NCBI RefSeq assembly: GCF_001273845.1 | Contig: NZ_JHBW01000065.1 | Span: forward strand, 186,001-250,000 | Length of the DNA: 64,000 bases | Reading direction: 5' to 3' | Source of the DNA: Leucobacter musarum subsp. musarum | GTDB taxonomy: Bacteria > Actinomycetota > Actinomycetes > Actinomycetales > Microbacteriaceae | Shown here: positions 8,517 to 17,243 of the stretch, piece after piece | Layout: each line of letters begins with the position of its first letter | Position numbering within the stretch: position 1 is the first letter of the stretch | The notes under the pieces: generated by a model | The model's database searches: none | What the model saw: the letters and a program-made list of their open reading frames with translations, nothing else | What the model was told of the DNA's origin: nothing | Translations under genes and position numbers: made by a program

Positions 8517-10213
8517 GCGAGCAGCAGCCACTCCTGAGCGTCCGCGACCTGAAGGTCGAGTTCGGCTCGAAGAAGGAGCGCCGCGAGGTGCTCCACGGCA
8601 TCGGTTTCGATGTCTACCCCGGCGAGACCGTTGCGATCGTCGGCGAGTCCGGTTCGGGCAAGTCGACGACGATGCACGCCGTCATCAATCTGCTCCCGGG
8701 TACCGGTCAGGTCTCCGGCGGTTCTGTCACCTGGCAGGGGCGCGAGTTGGTGGGTATCGGCCGTCGCGACATGGAATCGATTCGCGGTCGCGAGATCGGT
8801 CTCGTGCCGCAAGATCCGATGTCGAACCTGAACCCGGTGTGGTCGATCGGCTTCCAGGTCGAAGAGGCGATTCGTGCGAATGGACTTGCCTCGGGCAAGA
8901 AGGAAGTTCGCGCGCGCGCCGTCGAGGTGCTCGAGCAGGCCGGTCTGCAGAACGCCGAGCAGCGCATGAAGCAGTACCCCCACCAGTTCTCGGGCGGTAT
9001 GAAGCAGCGCGCGCTGATCGGCATCGGCCTCGCGGCGAACCCGCAGTTGCTGATCGCCGACGAGCCGACTTCGGCGCTCGACGTCACGGTGCAGCGGGTC
9101 GTACTCGATCACCTGCAGAAGCTGACGAACGAGCTCGGCACGGCCGTGGTCTTCATCACGCACGACCTCGGCCTCGCGGCCGAGCGCGCGGAGAAGCTCA
9201 TCGTCATGTATCAGGGCAACATCGTCGAGTCGGGCCCGAGCCGCGAAATTCTCGAACGTCCGCAGCACCCGTACACGAAGCGTCTCGTGTCGGCGGCTCC
9301 GAGCCTTGCATCCCGCCGTATTGGCGATGATGCGACGCTTCCGACGGCGCCGACCGCGACTTTCGACCTCGCCGCACTCGCGGAGGAGTCGAAGCCGACG
9401 GTTAAGCACGGCGAAGCCATGATCGAGGTCAGTGATCTCGGCAAGGTGTACAAGCTGCGCAAGGGCAACTTCGGGTCGGAAGACTTCCACGCCGTATCGG
9501 GGGCGACGTTCACGGTCAATCGCGGCGAGACCATGGCCCTGGTGGGCGAGTCCGGTTCGGGCAAGTCCACGATCGCGAAGATGGTGCTGCAGCTCGAGCA
9601 GCCGTCGTCGGGCTCGGTGAAGATTGCGGGCAAGGAGACCCGCGGCATGTCGTCGCGCGAGCTCTTCGGCTTGCGACGCACGCTGCAGCCCGTGTTCCAG
9701 GATCCGTACGGGTCGCTCGATCCGCTGCATAACATCGGCAACACGATCATGGAGCCGCTCAAGATTCACAACGTGGGCGATGCGGCGAGCCGCAAGGCGC
9801 GCGTGCTGGAGCTGCTCGATCAGGTCGCGCTGCCGCGCGAACTGGCGACGCGGTACCCGAACGAGCTCTCAGGCGGTCAGCGTCAGCGCGTCGCCGTGGC
9901 TCGTGGTCTGGCACTCAAGCCCGACATTCTCGTGCTCGATGAAGCCGTTTCGGCGCTCGACGTGCTGGTGCAGGCGCAGATTCTCGATCTGCTCGCCGAA
10001 CTGCAGCGCGACCTCGGGTTGACGTATCTGTTCATCACGCACGATCTTGCGGTCGTGCGCCTCATCGCGGATCGCGTCTGCGTGATGCAGCAGGGGCGCA
10101 TCGTGGAGCAGGCCACCACCGATGAGGTGTTCGAGAACCCTCGCGAGGAGTACACGAAGAACTTGCTCGCGGCTATCCCGGGCGCGCATATCGAGCTCGG
10201 TCTCGAGGCGTAA
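8513..10213 (+). CDS. Fused double ATPase of a peptide ABC transporter (DppD-DppF type)
   Basis: The 566-residue protein carries two complete ABC ATPases in one chain. Domain 1 (about 1-260) has Walker A GESGSGKST, signature FSGGMKQR and Walker B LLIADEPTSALD. Domain 2 (about 305-560) has a second GESGSGKST, signature LSGGQRQR and Walker B ILVLDEAVSALD. A linker of about 35 residues joins them. In classic Dpp/Opp systems these are separate subunits; the fusion fixes their ratio. It powers uptake through the two upstream permeases in the same operon. Confidence 0.93.
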   Translation: MSEQQPLLSVRDLKVEFGSKKERREVLHGIGFDVYPGETVAIVGESGSGKSTTMHAVINLLPGTGQVSGGSVTWQGRELVGIGRRDMESIRGREIGLVPQDPMSNLNPVWSIGFQVEEAIRANGLASGKKEVRARAVEVLEQAGLQNAEQRMKQYPHQFSGGMKQRALIGIGLAANPQLLIADEPTSALDVTVQRVVLDHLQKLTNELGTAVVFITHDLGLAAERAEKLIVMYQGNIVESGPSREILERPQHPYTKRLVSAAPSLASRRIGDDATLPTAPTATFDLAALAEESKPTVKHGEAMIEVSDLGKVYKLRKGNFGSEDFHAVSGATFTVNRGETMALVGESGSGKSTIAKMVLQLEQPSSGSVKIAGKETRGMSSRELFGLRRTLQPVFQDPYGSLDPLHNIGNTIMEPLKIHNVGDAASRKARVLELLDQVALPRELATRYPNELSGGQRQRVAVARGLALKPDILVLDEAVSALDVLVQAQILDLLAELQRDLGLTYLFITHDLAVVRLIADRVCVMQQGRIVEQATTDEVFENPREEYTKNLLAAIPGAHIELGLEA

Positions 10214-10226
10214 CCTCTCGCACGCA

Positions 10227-10268
10227 GACGCCCCCGATTGTCCGGAATGCCGGACAGTCGGGGGCGTC
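10227..10268 (+). terminator. Strong hairpin terminator after the first peptide transporter operon
   Basis: A 19-bp stem (10227-10245 with 10250-10268) closes a 4-nt AATG loop, with a single T-G wobble. It starts 13 bp after the ATPase stop and separates the transporter operon from hutU. No long T-run follows, as is common in high-GC actinomycetes. Confidence 0.8.
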
Positions 10269-10345
10269 GCTGCGTTGTCGGGGGCTCCCGGTCACGATGG
10301 GATAGAGGCACGCGGATTTCCCGCAGACTGCACACGAAAGGTCCA

Positions 10346-12076
10346 ATGATGGCACTTCCCGGCGCACGCCCCGTCCGATCACCCCGCGGCACCGAACTCT
10401 CGGCGAAGAGCTGGCAGACGGAGGCTCCGCTGCGCATGCTCATGAACAATCTCGATCCCGAGGTCGCCGAGCGCCCCGATGATCTGGTCGTCTACGGCGG
10501 CACGGGGCGTGCGGCGCGCAGCTGGGAGGCCTTCGATGCGATCGTCGATACGCTGCGCGATCTCGAAGAAGACGAGACCCTGCTGGTGCAGTCGGGCAAG
10601 CCGGTCGGCGTCTTCCGCACCAACGTGTGGGCACCCCGCGTGCTGATCGCGAACTCGAACCTCGTGGGCGATTGGGCGACCTGGCCCGAGTTCCGCAAGC
10701 TCGAAGCCGAGGGGCTGATGATGTACGGCCAGATGACGGCGGGGTCGTGGATCTACATCGGCACGCAGGGCATTCTGCAGGGCACGTACGAGACGTTCGC
10801 GGCGGCAGGGCGCAAGCTGCAGGGGCAGGGGCGGATCGCCGCTGCCGCAGACAAGGGGCCGCTCGCGGGCACGATCACCCTGACGGGCGGCTGCGGTGGC
10901 ATGGGCGGCGCGCAGCCGCTCGCCGTGACCCTGAATGACGGCGCCTGCCTCATCGTCGACGTCGATCGCACCCGCCTGGAGCGTCGCGTCGGCAAGCGGT
11001 ATCTCGACGAAGTGGTCGATGATCTTGATGAGGCGCTGGCGAAGGTGCAGCAGGCGAAAGACGAGCAGCGCGGCTGGTCGGTGGGTCTGGTCGGCAACGC
11101 CGCCAAGGTGTTCCCGGAGATCCTGCGCCGGCACCAGTCAGGCGAGGTCGTGATCGATCTCGTGACCGACCAGACGTCGGCGCATGATCCGCTGTCGTAC
11201 CTGCCGATCGGCTACCACGTCGACGAGCGGCTCGCGCGGGCCGATGCCGACCCGGAGCAGTTCACGGCGGACGCGCAGGCGGCGATGGCCCAGCACGTGC
11301 GGGCCATGGTCGAGTTCCAGGATGCGGGTGCCGAGGTCTTCGATTACGGCAATTCCATCCGCGATGAGGCACGCAAGGGCGGCTACGACCGTGCGTTCGA
11401 ATTCCCGGGTTTCGTGCCGGCATACATTCGTCCGCTGTTCTGCGAGGGGCTCGGGCCGTTCCGCTGGGCCGCGCTGTCGGGCGATCCCGAAGACATCCGC
11501 GTCACCGACGCGGCGCTCAAGGAGCTGTTCCCCGAGAACACGCACCTGCACAACTGGCTCGACGCTGCGGCCGAGCGGGTCGAGTTCGAGGGTCTGCCGG
11601 CGCGCATCTGCTGGCTCGGGTACGGCGAGCGCGCTCGCGCGGCGGTGCGCTTCAACGAGCTGGTCGCGGAGGGCAAGTTGTCGGCACCGATCGTCATCGG
11701 TCGCGACCACCTCGATTCGGGGTCGGTGGCGTCGCCGTATCGTGAGACCGAGGCGATGGCTGACGGTTCTGACGCGATCTCCGACTGGCCGCTGCTCAAC
11801 GCGCTGACCGCGGCGTCGTCGGGGGCGACGTGGGTGTCGCTGCATCACGGCGGCGGGGTCGGAATCGGCCGTTCGCAGCACTCGGGGCAGGTATCGGTTG
11901 CTGATGGCACCCCGCTGGCTGCGGAGAAGCTGCAGCGTCTGCTCACGAACGACCCGGGCATGGGCGTGATACGTCACGTCGATGCCGGTTACCAGCGTGC
12001 GGTCGACGTGGCGCAGGAGCGCGGGGTCCGTGTTCCGGTGGCACCCGTGATTCGCAACACCGATACGGCCTGGTGA
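10346..12076 (+). CDS. hutU: Urocanate hydratase
   Basis: The 576-residue enzyme adds water to urocanate to give 4-imidazolone-5-propionate, the second step of histidine breakdown, in the cytoplasm. The NAD-binding glycine-rich stretch [17 protein letters not shown] lies at about 181-197, and the conserved [19 protein letters not shown] around the reactive cysteine is present; [17 protein letters not shown] near the end is typical too. ATG 10346 follows a weak GAAAGG ribosome-binding site and is followed at once by a second ATG. hutI begins 4 bp downstream. No histidine ammonia-lyase is in the window. Confidence 0.96.
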   Translation: MMALPGARPVRSPRGTELSAKSWQTEAPLRMLMNNLDPEVAERPDDLVVYGGTGRAARSWEAFDAIVDTLRDLEEDETLLVQSGKPVGVFRTNVWAPRVLIANSNLVGDWATWPEFRKLEAEGLMMYGQMTAGSWIYIGTQGILQGTYETFAAAGRKLQGQGRIAAAADKGPLAGTITLTGGCGGMGGAQPLAVTLNDGACLIVDVDRTRLERRVGKRYLDEVVDDLDEALAKVQQAKDEQRGWSVGLVGNAAKVFPEILRRHQSGEVVIDLVTDQTSAHDPLSYLPIGYHVDERLARADADPEQFTADAQAAMAQHVRAMVEFQDAGAEVFDYGNSIRDEARKGGYDRAFEFPGFVPAYIRPLFCEGLGPFRWAALSGDPEDIRVTDAALKELFPENTHLHNWLDAAAERVEFEGLPARICWLGYGERARAAVRFNELVAEGKLSAPIVIGRDHLDSGSVASPYRETEAMADGSDAISDWPLLNALTAASSGATWVSLHHGGGVGIGRSQHSGQVSVADGTPLAAEKLQRLLTNDPGMGVIRHVDAGYQRAVDVAQERGVRVPVAPVIRNTDTAW

Positions 12077-12080
12077 TCCG

Positions 12081-13316
12081 ATGACTCACGTGACGCGCAG
12101 CCTGCTCATCGACAACATCGGCGAGCTGACGACGAACGACGATGCCCATGGCGGTCGCATGCGCGATGCGGCGGTGGTGGTCGAGCAGGATCGCGTCGCG
12201 TGGGTCGGGCCGTCGTCGCAGGCGCCGTCAGCCGACGAGCGCCTCGACGCCGCCGGTCGCGCAGTTTTGCCGGGGTGGGTGGATTCGCACACGCACCTCG
12301 TGTTCGCCGGTGACCGGACCGCCGAGTTCGAGGCCCGAATGGCGGGGGAGTCGTACGCGGCCGGCGGCATCAACGTGACGGTCTCGGCGACGCGTGCGGC
12401 GTCGGACGCCGAGCTCGAGGCGAACCTCGAACGGCTCGTCGCGGAGGCGCGGCAGGGCGGCACCACGACGATGGAGACGAAGACCGGGTATGGGTTGACC
12501 GTCGCCGACGAGGTGCGCTCGGCGCAGATTGCGGGGCGCCACGTCGACGCGGTCACTTTTCTGGGGGCGCACGTGGTTCCCGCCGGATCGGATCCGGAAT
12601 CGTACCTCGATCTCGTGACGGGACCGATGCTCGAAGCCGTGGCCCCGCACGTCAGTGCGGTCGACGTGTTCTGCGAGACCGGCGCCTTCGATGAGGCGGC
12701 AAGTCGTCGCGTACTCGACGCCGCCGGCCGAGCCGGCCTCGCGACGCGCGTGCACGGCAATCAGTTGGGCCACGGCCCGGGGGTGCGCGTTGCGGTCGAT
12801 GCGGGATCGCTGAGCGTCGATCACCTCGGCTTTCTGAGCGAGGGCGACGTCGCGGCGCTCGCCGGTTCGTGGGGTGATTGGCGCGGTGGCGTCGGTCGCC
12901 GCGGCACGGTCGCGACGGTGCTGCCCGCCTGTGATCTCTCGACGCGCATGCCGCTGGCTCCCGCGCGTGAACTGCTCGATGCCGGTGCAGTGGTCGCGAT
13001 CGCCTCGAACGCGAACCCGGGCACGTCGTACACGAGCTCGATGGCGTTCTGTGTCGCCACGGCGGTGCTGCAGATGCGGCTGACGATCCAGGAGGCCGTG
13101 CGGGCGGCGACACTCGGCGGTGCGTTGGCGCTGGGCATGGAACGCGATGGGTGGCACGACGCTGCCGGGGTGGCCCAGGGGGCCGTCGGCATGGTGCGAC
13201 CCGGCGCGCGCGCCGACCTGCAGATGCTCGCCGCGCCGTCGGTGACGCACCTCGCGTACCGGCCGGGGATGCCGCTCGTCGATGCCGTGTGGCGGGCGGG
13301 CGCGCGCATCGTCTGA
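12081..13316 (+). CDS. hutI: Imidazolonepropionase
   Basis: The 411-residue amidohydrolase opens the ring of imidazolonepropionate to N-formimino-glutamate, the third step of histidine degradation. Metal ligands are seen in DSHTHLVFAG (His70, His72), a substrate-contact stretch in AAGGINVTVSATR, and further ligand regions in RVHGNQLGHGPG and ASNANPGTSYTSSM. It starts 4 bp after hutU in one operon. The pathway's entry (HutH) and exit (HutG or HutF) enzymes are absent here and would need to be elsewhere. A hairpin 14 bp after the stop ends the unit. Confidence 0.95.
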   Translation: MTHVTRSLLIDNIGELTTNDDAHGGRMRDAAVVVEQDRVAWVGPSSQAPSADERLDAAGRAVLPGWVDSHTHLVFAGDRTAEFEARMAGESYAAGGINVTVSATRAASDAELEANLERLVAEARQGGTTTMETKTGYGLTVADEVRSAQIAGRHVDAVTFLGAHVVPAGSDPESYLDLVTGPMLEAVAPHVSAVDVFCETGAFDEAASRRVLDAAGRAGLATRVHGNQLGHGPGVRVAVDAGSLSVDHLGFLSEGDVAALAGSWGDWRGGVGRRGTVATVLPACDLSTRMPLAPARELLDAGAVVAIASNANPGTSYTSSMAFCVATAVLQMRLTIQEAVRAATLGGALALGMERDGWHDAAGVAQGAVGMVRPGARADLQMLAAPSVTHLAYRPGMPLVDAVWRAGARIV

Positions 13317-13330
13317 GAGCGCTACTTTGC

Positions 13331-13361
13331 GGACCCCTCAATACAGAGTGTTGAGGGGTCC
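13331..13361 (+). terminator. Hairpin terminator after hutI
   Basis: GGACCCCTCAA (13331-13341) pairs perfectly with TTGAGGGGTCC (13351-13361) around a 9-nt loop. It lies between hutI and the promoter region of the second peptide transporter. Confidence 0.75.
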
Positions 13362-13413
13362 AGTGCGACCTGCCAGACAGATTTACCGTTCCGTTACTGC
13401 TTCGTGATGACGC

Positions 13414-13425
13414 GTCGCTAGGCTG
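13414..13425 (+). promoter_or_regulatory. Promoter-like motif shared with the first transporter operon
   Basis: GTCGCTAGGCTG repeats the 12-mer at 4746-4757 exactly, here 68 bp before the binding-protein start. TAGGCT is a plausible -10. Upstream CGTTAC (13392-13397) echoes the GTTAC repeats near the first operon, though at a different distance. Shared control of both importers is an inference. Confidence 0.4.
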
Positions 13426-13493
13426 CGGAGTACGAAACCGGGAGCATCCACACCGACGTGATGCGCACTGCCCGGTGAGTGAGAGGGAAAGCA

Positions 13494-15113
13494 TTGAAGA
13501 AGACGATGATGTCTGCGGCCGCTCTGATGGGCGCAGCACTGCTGTTCACCGGTTGCGCCACCAGCAGCACGACCGGCGGTTCCGGTGGCGACAGCGGTGG
13601 GGGCGGTGGCGAGATCACCGTCGGTACGACTGATAAGGTCACCTCGCTCGACCCGGCGGGCTCGTACGACAACGGCTCGTTCGCGGTCATGAACCAGGTC
13701 TACCCGTTCCTGCTCAACAGTGTGTACGGCACCGCGGAGGTCACCCCCGATATTGCTGAGTCGGCCGAGTTCACCTCGCCCACCGAATACACGGTGAAGC
13801 TCAAGTCGGGGCTGAAGTTCGCGAACGGCAACGACCTCACGTCGAGCGACGTCAAGTTCTCGTTCGATCGCCAGGTCGCGATCAACGACCCGAACGGCCC
13901 CGCATCGCTGCTCGGCAACCTCGACAAGGTCGAGGCGCCTGATGACACGACCGTGGTGTTCACGCTGAAGAACGGCGACGACCAAGTCTGGCCGCTGATT
14001 CTCTCGAGCCCCGCCGCCCCGATCGTCGACGAGGACGTGTTCTCGGCCGACTCGGTCACGAGCGACGACGACATCGTGAAGGGCAAGGCGTTCGCCGGCC
14101 AGTACGAGATCACCTCGTACAAGCTCAACGAGCTCATCGCCTACGCGCCCTACGACGGCTATCAGGGCAATCTCGGTGCAGCCGAGAACGACGGCGTGAA
14201 CGTGAAGTACTACGCCGACGCGTCGAACTTGAAGCTCGACATCGCGGGCGGCGCGATCGATGTGGCCTTCCGCTCGTTGTCGGCCACCGACAACGACGAA
14301 CTCGCGAAGAACGACAAGGTGAAGCTCGTCGAGGGCCCCGGCGGCGAAACCCGCTACATCGTCTTCAACTTCAACACGATGCCGTACGGCGCGACGACGG
14401 CCGACGCCGACCCGGCGAAAGCCCAGGCTGTGCGCCAGGCCGCGGCCGACCTTGTCGATCGCGCGGCGATCGCGAAGGACGTCTACAAGGACACGTACAG
14501 CCCGCTGTACTCGTTCGTGCCCGAGGGGCTGCCCGGTGCGACCGAGCCGCTGAAGGAGCTCTACGGTGACGGCGACGGCGGCCCCGACGTCGAGAAGGCG
14601 AAGAAGGCACTCGCCGATGCGGGTGTCGAGACGCCGGTGCAGCTCAGCCTGCAGTACAACGGCGACCACTACGGCCCGTCGTCGGGTGACGAGTACGCAC
14701 AGGTGAAGACGCAGCTGGAGCAGGACGGCCTTTTCGCGGTCAACCTGCAGCAGACCGAGTGGGTGCAGTACAGCAAGGATCGCACCGCAGACGTGTACCC
14801 GGCGTACCAGCTCGGCTGGTTCCCCGACTACTCGGATGCCGACAACTACCTGTCGCCGTTCTTCCTCAAGGAGAACTTCCTCGGCAACCACTACGACAAT
14901 GCCGAGGTCAACGACCTGATCGTCGAGCAGCAGACCGAGACCGACCAGGCCAAGCGTCTTGAGGATCTGGGCAAGATCCAGGAGCTCGTCGCGAACGATC
15001 TGTCGACGCTGCCGCTGCTCCAGGGCAAGCAGGTGGCCTACACGGGCACTTCGGTCGAGGGCACGACCCTCGACGCGTCGTTCAAGTTCCGGTACGCCCC
15101 CATCACCAAGTAG
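13494..15113 (+). CDS. Peptide ABC transporter substrate-binding lipoprotein (SBP_bac_5)
   Basis: The 539-residue binding protein starts at TTG 13494, giving MKKTMMSAAALMGAALLFTG followed by the lipidated cysteine, a textbook lipoprotein signal with purine-rich GAGAGGGAAA just upstream; GTG 13479 is a less likely start. A Gly/Ser linker (SSTTGGSGGDSGGGGG) leads to the family 5 domain, with the hallmark DPAGSYDNGS and TPDIAESAEFTSP regions. It would bind peptides or related solutes outside the cell and deliver them to the permeases encoded downstream. It is diverged from the protein at 4839, so a different substrate range is likely. Confidence 0.9.
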   Translation: MKKTMMSAAALMGAALLFTGCATSSTTGGSGGDSGGGGGEITVGTTDKVTSLDPAGSYDNGSFAVMNQVYPFLLNSVYGTAEVTPDIAESAEFTSPTEYTVKLKSGLKFANGNDLTSSDVKFSFDRQVAINDPNGPASLLGNLDKVEAPDDTTVVFTLKNGDDQVWPLILSSPAAPIVDEDVFSADSVTSDDDIVKGKAFAGQYEITSYKLNELIAYAPYDGYQGNLGAAENDGVNVKYYADASNLKLDIAGGAIDVAFRSLSATDNDELAKNDKVKLVEGPGGETRYIVFNFNTMPYGATTADADPAKAQAVRQAAADLVDRAAIAKDVYKDTYSPLYSFVPEGLPGATEPLKELYGDGDGGPDVEKAKKALADAGVETPVQLSLQYNGDHYGPSSGDEYAQVKTQLEQDGLFAVNLQQTEWVQYSKDRTADVYPAYQLGWFPDYSDADNYLSPFFLKENFLGNHYDNAEVNDLIVEQQTETDQAKRLEDLGKIQELVANDLSTLPLLQGKQVAYTGTSVEGTTLDASFKFRYAPITK

Positions 15114-15123
15114 CGATCGTCAG

Positions 15124-15160
15124 GGCAGCGGGCTCCACCCTCGGGTTGGGGCCCGTTGCC
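15124..15160 (+). terminator. Imperfect hairpin between binding-protein and permease genes
   Basis: GGCAGCGGGCTCC (15124-15136) can pair with GGGGCCCGTTGCC (15148-15160) with two G-T wobbles. It occupies the same place as the hairpin at 6472-6502 in the first operon, between the binding protein and the first permease. Confidence 0.5.
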
Positions 15161-15186
15161 GTGATCGACGCGAACAGGCTTCACTC

Positions 15187-16254
15187 ATGACTGCTCCCGC
15201 ATCTGTCGTCGCGGCGCGACGCGCTCCGACCGGGGGAGGGCTCGGGCGCTACGTGCTCATCCGGCTCCTCCTCATCATCCCCACGGTGTTCATTCTCGTC
15301 ACCGTCGTCTTCTTCCTCATGCGCCTCACCGGCGACCCGATCACGGCGGCGCTCGGCGGCCGGCTGCCCGCCGACCAGCTCGCGGCGCGTGTACACGAGG
15401 CCGGGTACGACCGGCCACTGATCGTGCAGTACCTCGACTACCTGGGCGGTATCTTCCGCGGTGATTTCGGCACCACGATCACCGATCACCGCCCCGTGAT
15501 CGAGATCCTGCTGCAGTACGGCTCGGCCACGCTCGAACTCGCCTTCTACGCGCTCATCGTCGCGTTCGTCATCAGCATTCCGCTCGGCCTCATCGCTGCC
15601 TACCGCCGCGACCGCTGGCAAGACGCGGTGCTGCGCATTATGGCGATTCTGGCGTATGCGACCCCGATCTTCTTCGTCGGGCTGCTGCTGAAACTCGTGT
15701 TCTCCGTGTGGCTCGGGGTGCTCCCCGTGGCCGGGCGCGCGGGCACGCGCACCGAACTCGTGATGGGCGGGGTCGATTCGCCGACGGGCATCTATCTGCT
15801 CGATGCGATTCGTTTGGGCGATCCGGCACTCATCGGTGATGTGCTGCAGCACGCGATTCTGCCCGCCATCGCGCTCGGTCTGCTCACCGCCGGCGTCTTC
15901 CTGCGCCTCATCCGCACGAACGTGATTGGCACCTTCGGGCAGCAGTACGTCACCAGCGGCCGGTCGCGCGGTGTGAGCGAGTACCGTCTGCTCACCAAGC
16001 ACGCGTTCCGACCCGCGCTCATTCCGATCATCACCGTCATGGGCATGCAGGTCGCGATGCTGCTCGCCGGTGCGGTGCTGACCGAGACGACATTCGAGTG
16101 GAAGGGGCTCGGCTTCATGCTCGCCGAGTATCTGAAGGCTCGTGACTTCGTGGCGGTGCAGGGCATCGTTGTCATGATCGCCGTCATTGTCGCGGTCACG
16201 AACTTCATCGTGGACCTCGTCGCTGCGGCCGTCGACCCGAGGGTGAGGTACTGA
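15187..16254 (+). CDS. Peptide ABC transporter permease (DppB-like)
   Basis: The 355-residue permease has the DppB/OppB layout: N-terminal LGRYVLIRLLLIIPTVFILV helix, the MRLTGDPITAALG loop, about six helices and the EAA-type loop SRGVSEYRLLTKHAFRPALI. ATG 15187 starts the protein; the reading frame is open further upstream but that part lies in the binding-protein gene. It is longer than the DppB at 6644, mainly through an extracytoplasmic loop around GRAGTRTELVMGGVDSPTGI. Confidence 0.92.
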   Translation: MTAPASVVAARRAPTGGGLGRYVLIRLLLIIPTVFILVTVVFFLMRLTGDPITAALGGRLPADQLAARVHEAGYDRPLIVQYLDYLGGIFRGDFGTTITDHRPVIEILLQYGSATLELAFYALIVAFVISIPLGLIAAYRRDRWQDAVLRIMAILAYATPIFFVGLLLKLVFSVWLGVLPVAGRAGTRTELVMGGVDSPTGIYLLDAIRLGDPALIGDVLQHAILPAIALGLLTAGVFLRLIRTNVIGTFGQQYVTSGRSRGVSEYRLLTKHAFRPALIPIITVMGMQVAMLLAGAVLTETTFEWKGLGFMLAEYLKARDFVAVQGIVVMIAVIVAVTNFIVDLVAAAVDPRVRY

Positions 16255-16256
16255 TC

Positions 16257-17243
16257 ATGTCCATGCGAGATCTTCCGACCCCCACGACCGAGGCACTGTC
16301 GGTGCCGGTGCCGAAGCGGCGCCTGCGCGAACGTCTCCCCGTCGTATCCCATCTGCGTCAGAGTGTGGGACTGCAGCGCGGCATGCTGATCACGGGGCTC
16401 GCGCTCACGGTGGTTTTCGTGCTGCTCGCGCTGCTGGCGCCGCTGATCGCGCCCTACGGTTGGGCACAGCAATCGATCGACGGCGTCGCCTTCGGTACCC
16501 AGCAAGCCCCGAACGCGACCAACCTGCTCGGCACCACGGTGTCGGGGTTCGACGTGCTGTCTCGAGTGATCTGGGGCGCTCAGACGGCGCTCTTCGTCAT
16601 CGCCGCCGCGATCCTGTGCTCGATCTTCATCGGTATCGCGCTCGGGCTCGTCTCCGGCTACTTCGGCGGCTGGCTCGATCGCGTGCTCGTCGTGCTCTCC
16701 GACGCGATCTACGCGTTCCCGTCGCTGCTGCTCGCGATCGTGATGTCGATCGTGATCAGCCGAGGCCAGTCGACGCTGTTCGGCGGCATCGCGGCGACCG
16801 CGATCTCGATCACGGTGGTGTTCGTGCCGCAATACTTCCGCGTGATTCGCGCCGAGGTGGTGCGGGTGCGCTCCGAGCCGTTCGTCGAGGCCGCACGGGT
16901 CATCGGCGTGCCGACCGGGCGCATTCTCGTGCGCCACGTGCTCCGCAACTCGGTGCGCTCGCTGCCCGTCGTCGTCACGCTCAACGCGTCGGAGGCGCTG
17001 CTGACCCTCGCGGGTCTCGGCTTCCTCGGCTTCGGCATCGAGGCCACCTCGGCGGCCGAGTGGGGGTACGACCTCAACCGTTCGGTCGCCGACGTGACGA
17101 GCGGCATCTGGTGGACGAGCGTCTTCCCCGGCCTCGCCATCGTGCTCGTGGTGCTCGGCATCACGCTCGTCGGTGAAAGCCTCAACGATCTGTCCGATCC
17201 GCGCCTGCGACAGCGGCGTCGACTGAAGGGGGTGGCCCGATGA
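16257..17243 (+). CDS. Peptide ABC transporter permease (DppC-like)
   Basis: The 328-residue protein is the DppC/OppC-type partner. It has an N-terminal cytoplasmic tail, a first helix (LITGLALTVVFVLLALLAPL), the extracytoplasmic NLLGTTVSGFDVLSRVIWG family motif and an EAA loop VIGVPTGRILVRHVLRNSV. It starts 2 bp after the upstream permease; a second ATG lies two codons in. The 3' end overlaps the ATPase start by 4 bp (ATGA). Confidence 0.92.
   Translation: MSMRDLPTPTTEALSVPVPKRRLRERLPVVSHLRQSVGLQRGMLITGLALTVVFVLLALLAPLIAPYGWAQQSIDGVAFGTQQAPNATNLLGTTVSGFDVLSRVIWGAQTALFVIAAAILCSIFIGIALGLVSGYFGGWLDRVLVVLSDAIYAFPSLLLAIVMSIVISRGQSTLFGGIAATAISITVVFVPQYFRVIRAEVVRVRSEPFVEAARVIGVPTGRILVRHVLRNSVRSLPVVVTLNASEALLTLAGLGFLGFGIEATSAAEWGYDLNRSVADVTSGIWWTSVFPGLAIVLVVLGITLVGESLNDLSDPRLRQRRRLKGVAR

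Noticed and set aside
8033-9769. 578-codon open frame antisense to the fused ATPase
   Set aside because: Mirrors the codon pattern of the ATPase gene; no ribosome-binding site or domain.
13383-14891. 502-codon open frame antisense to the second binding protein
   Set aside because: No motif and covers the promoter and coding region of a well-supported gene.
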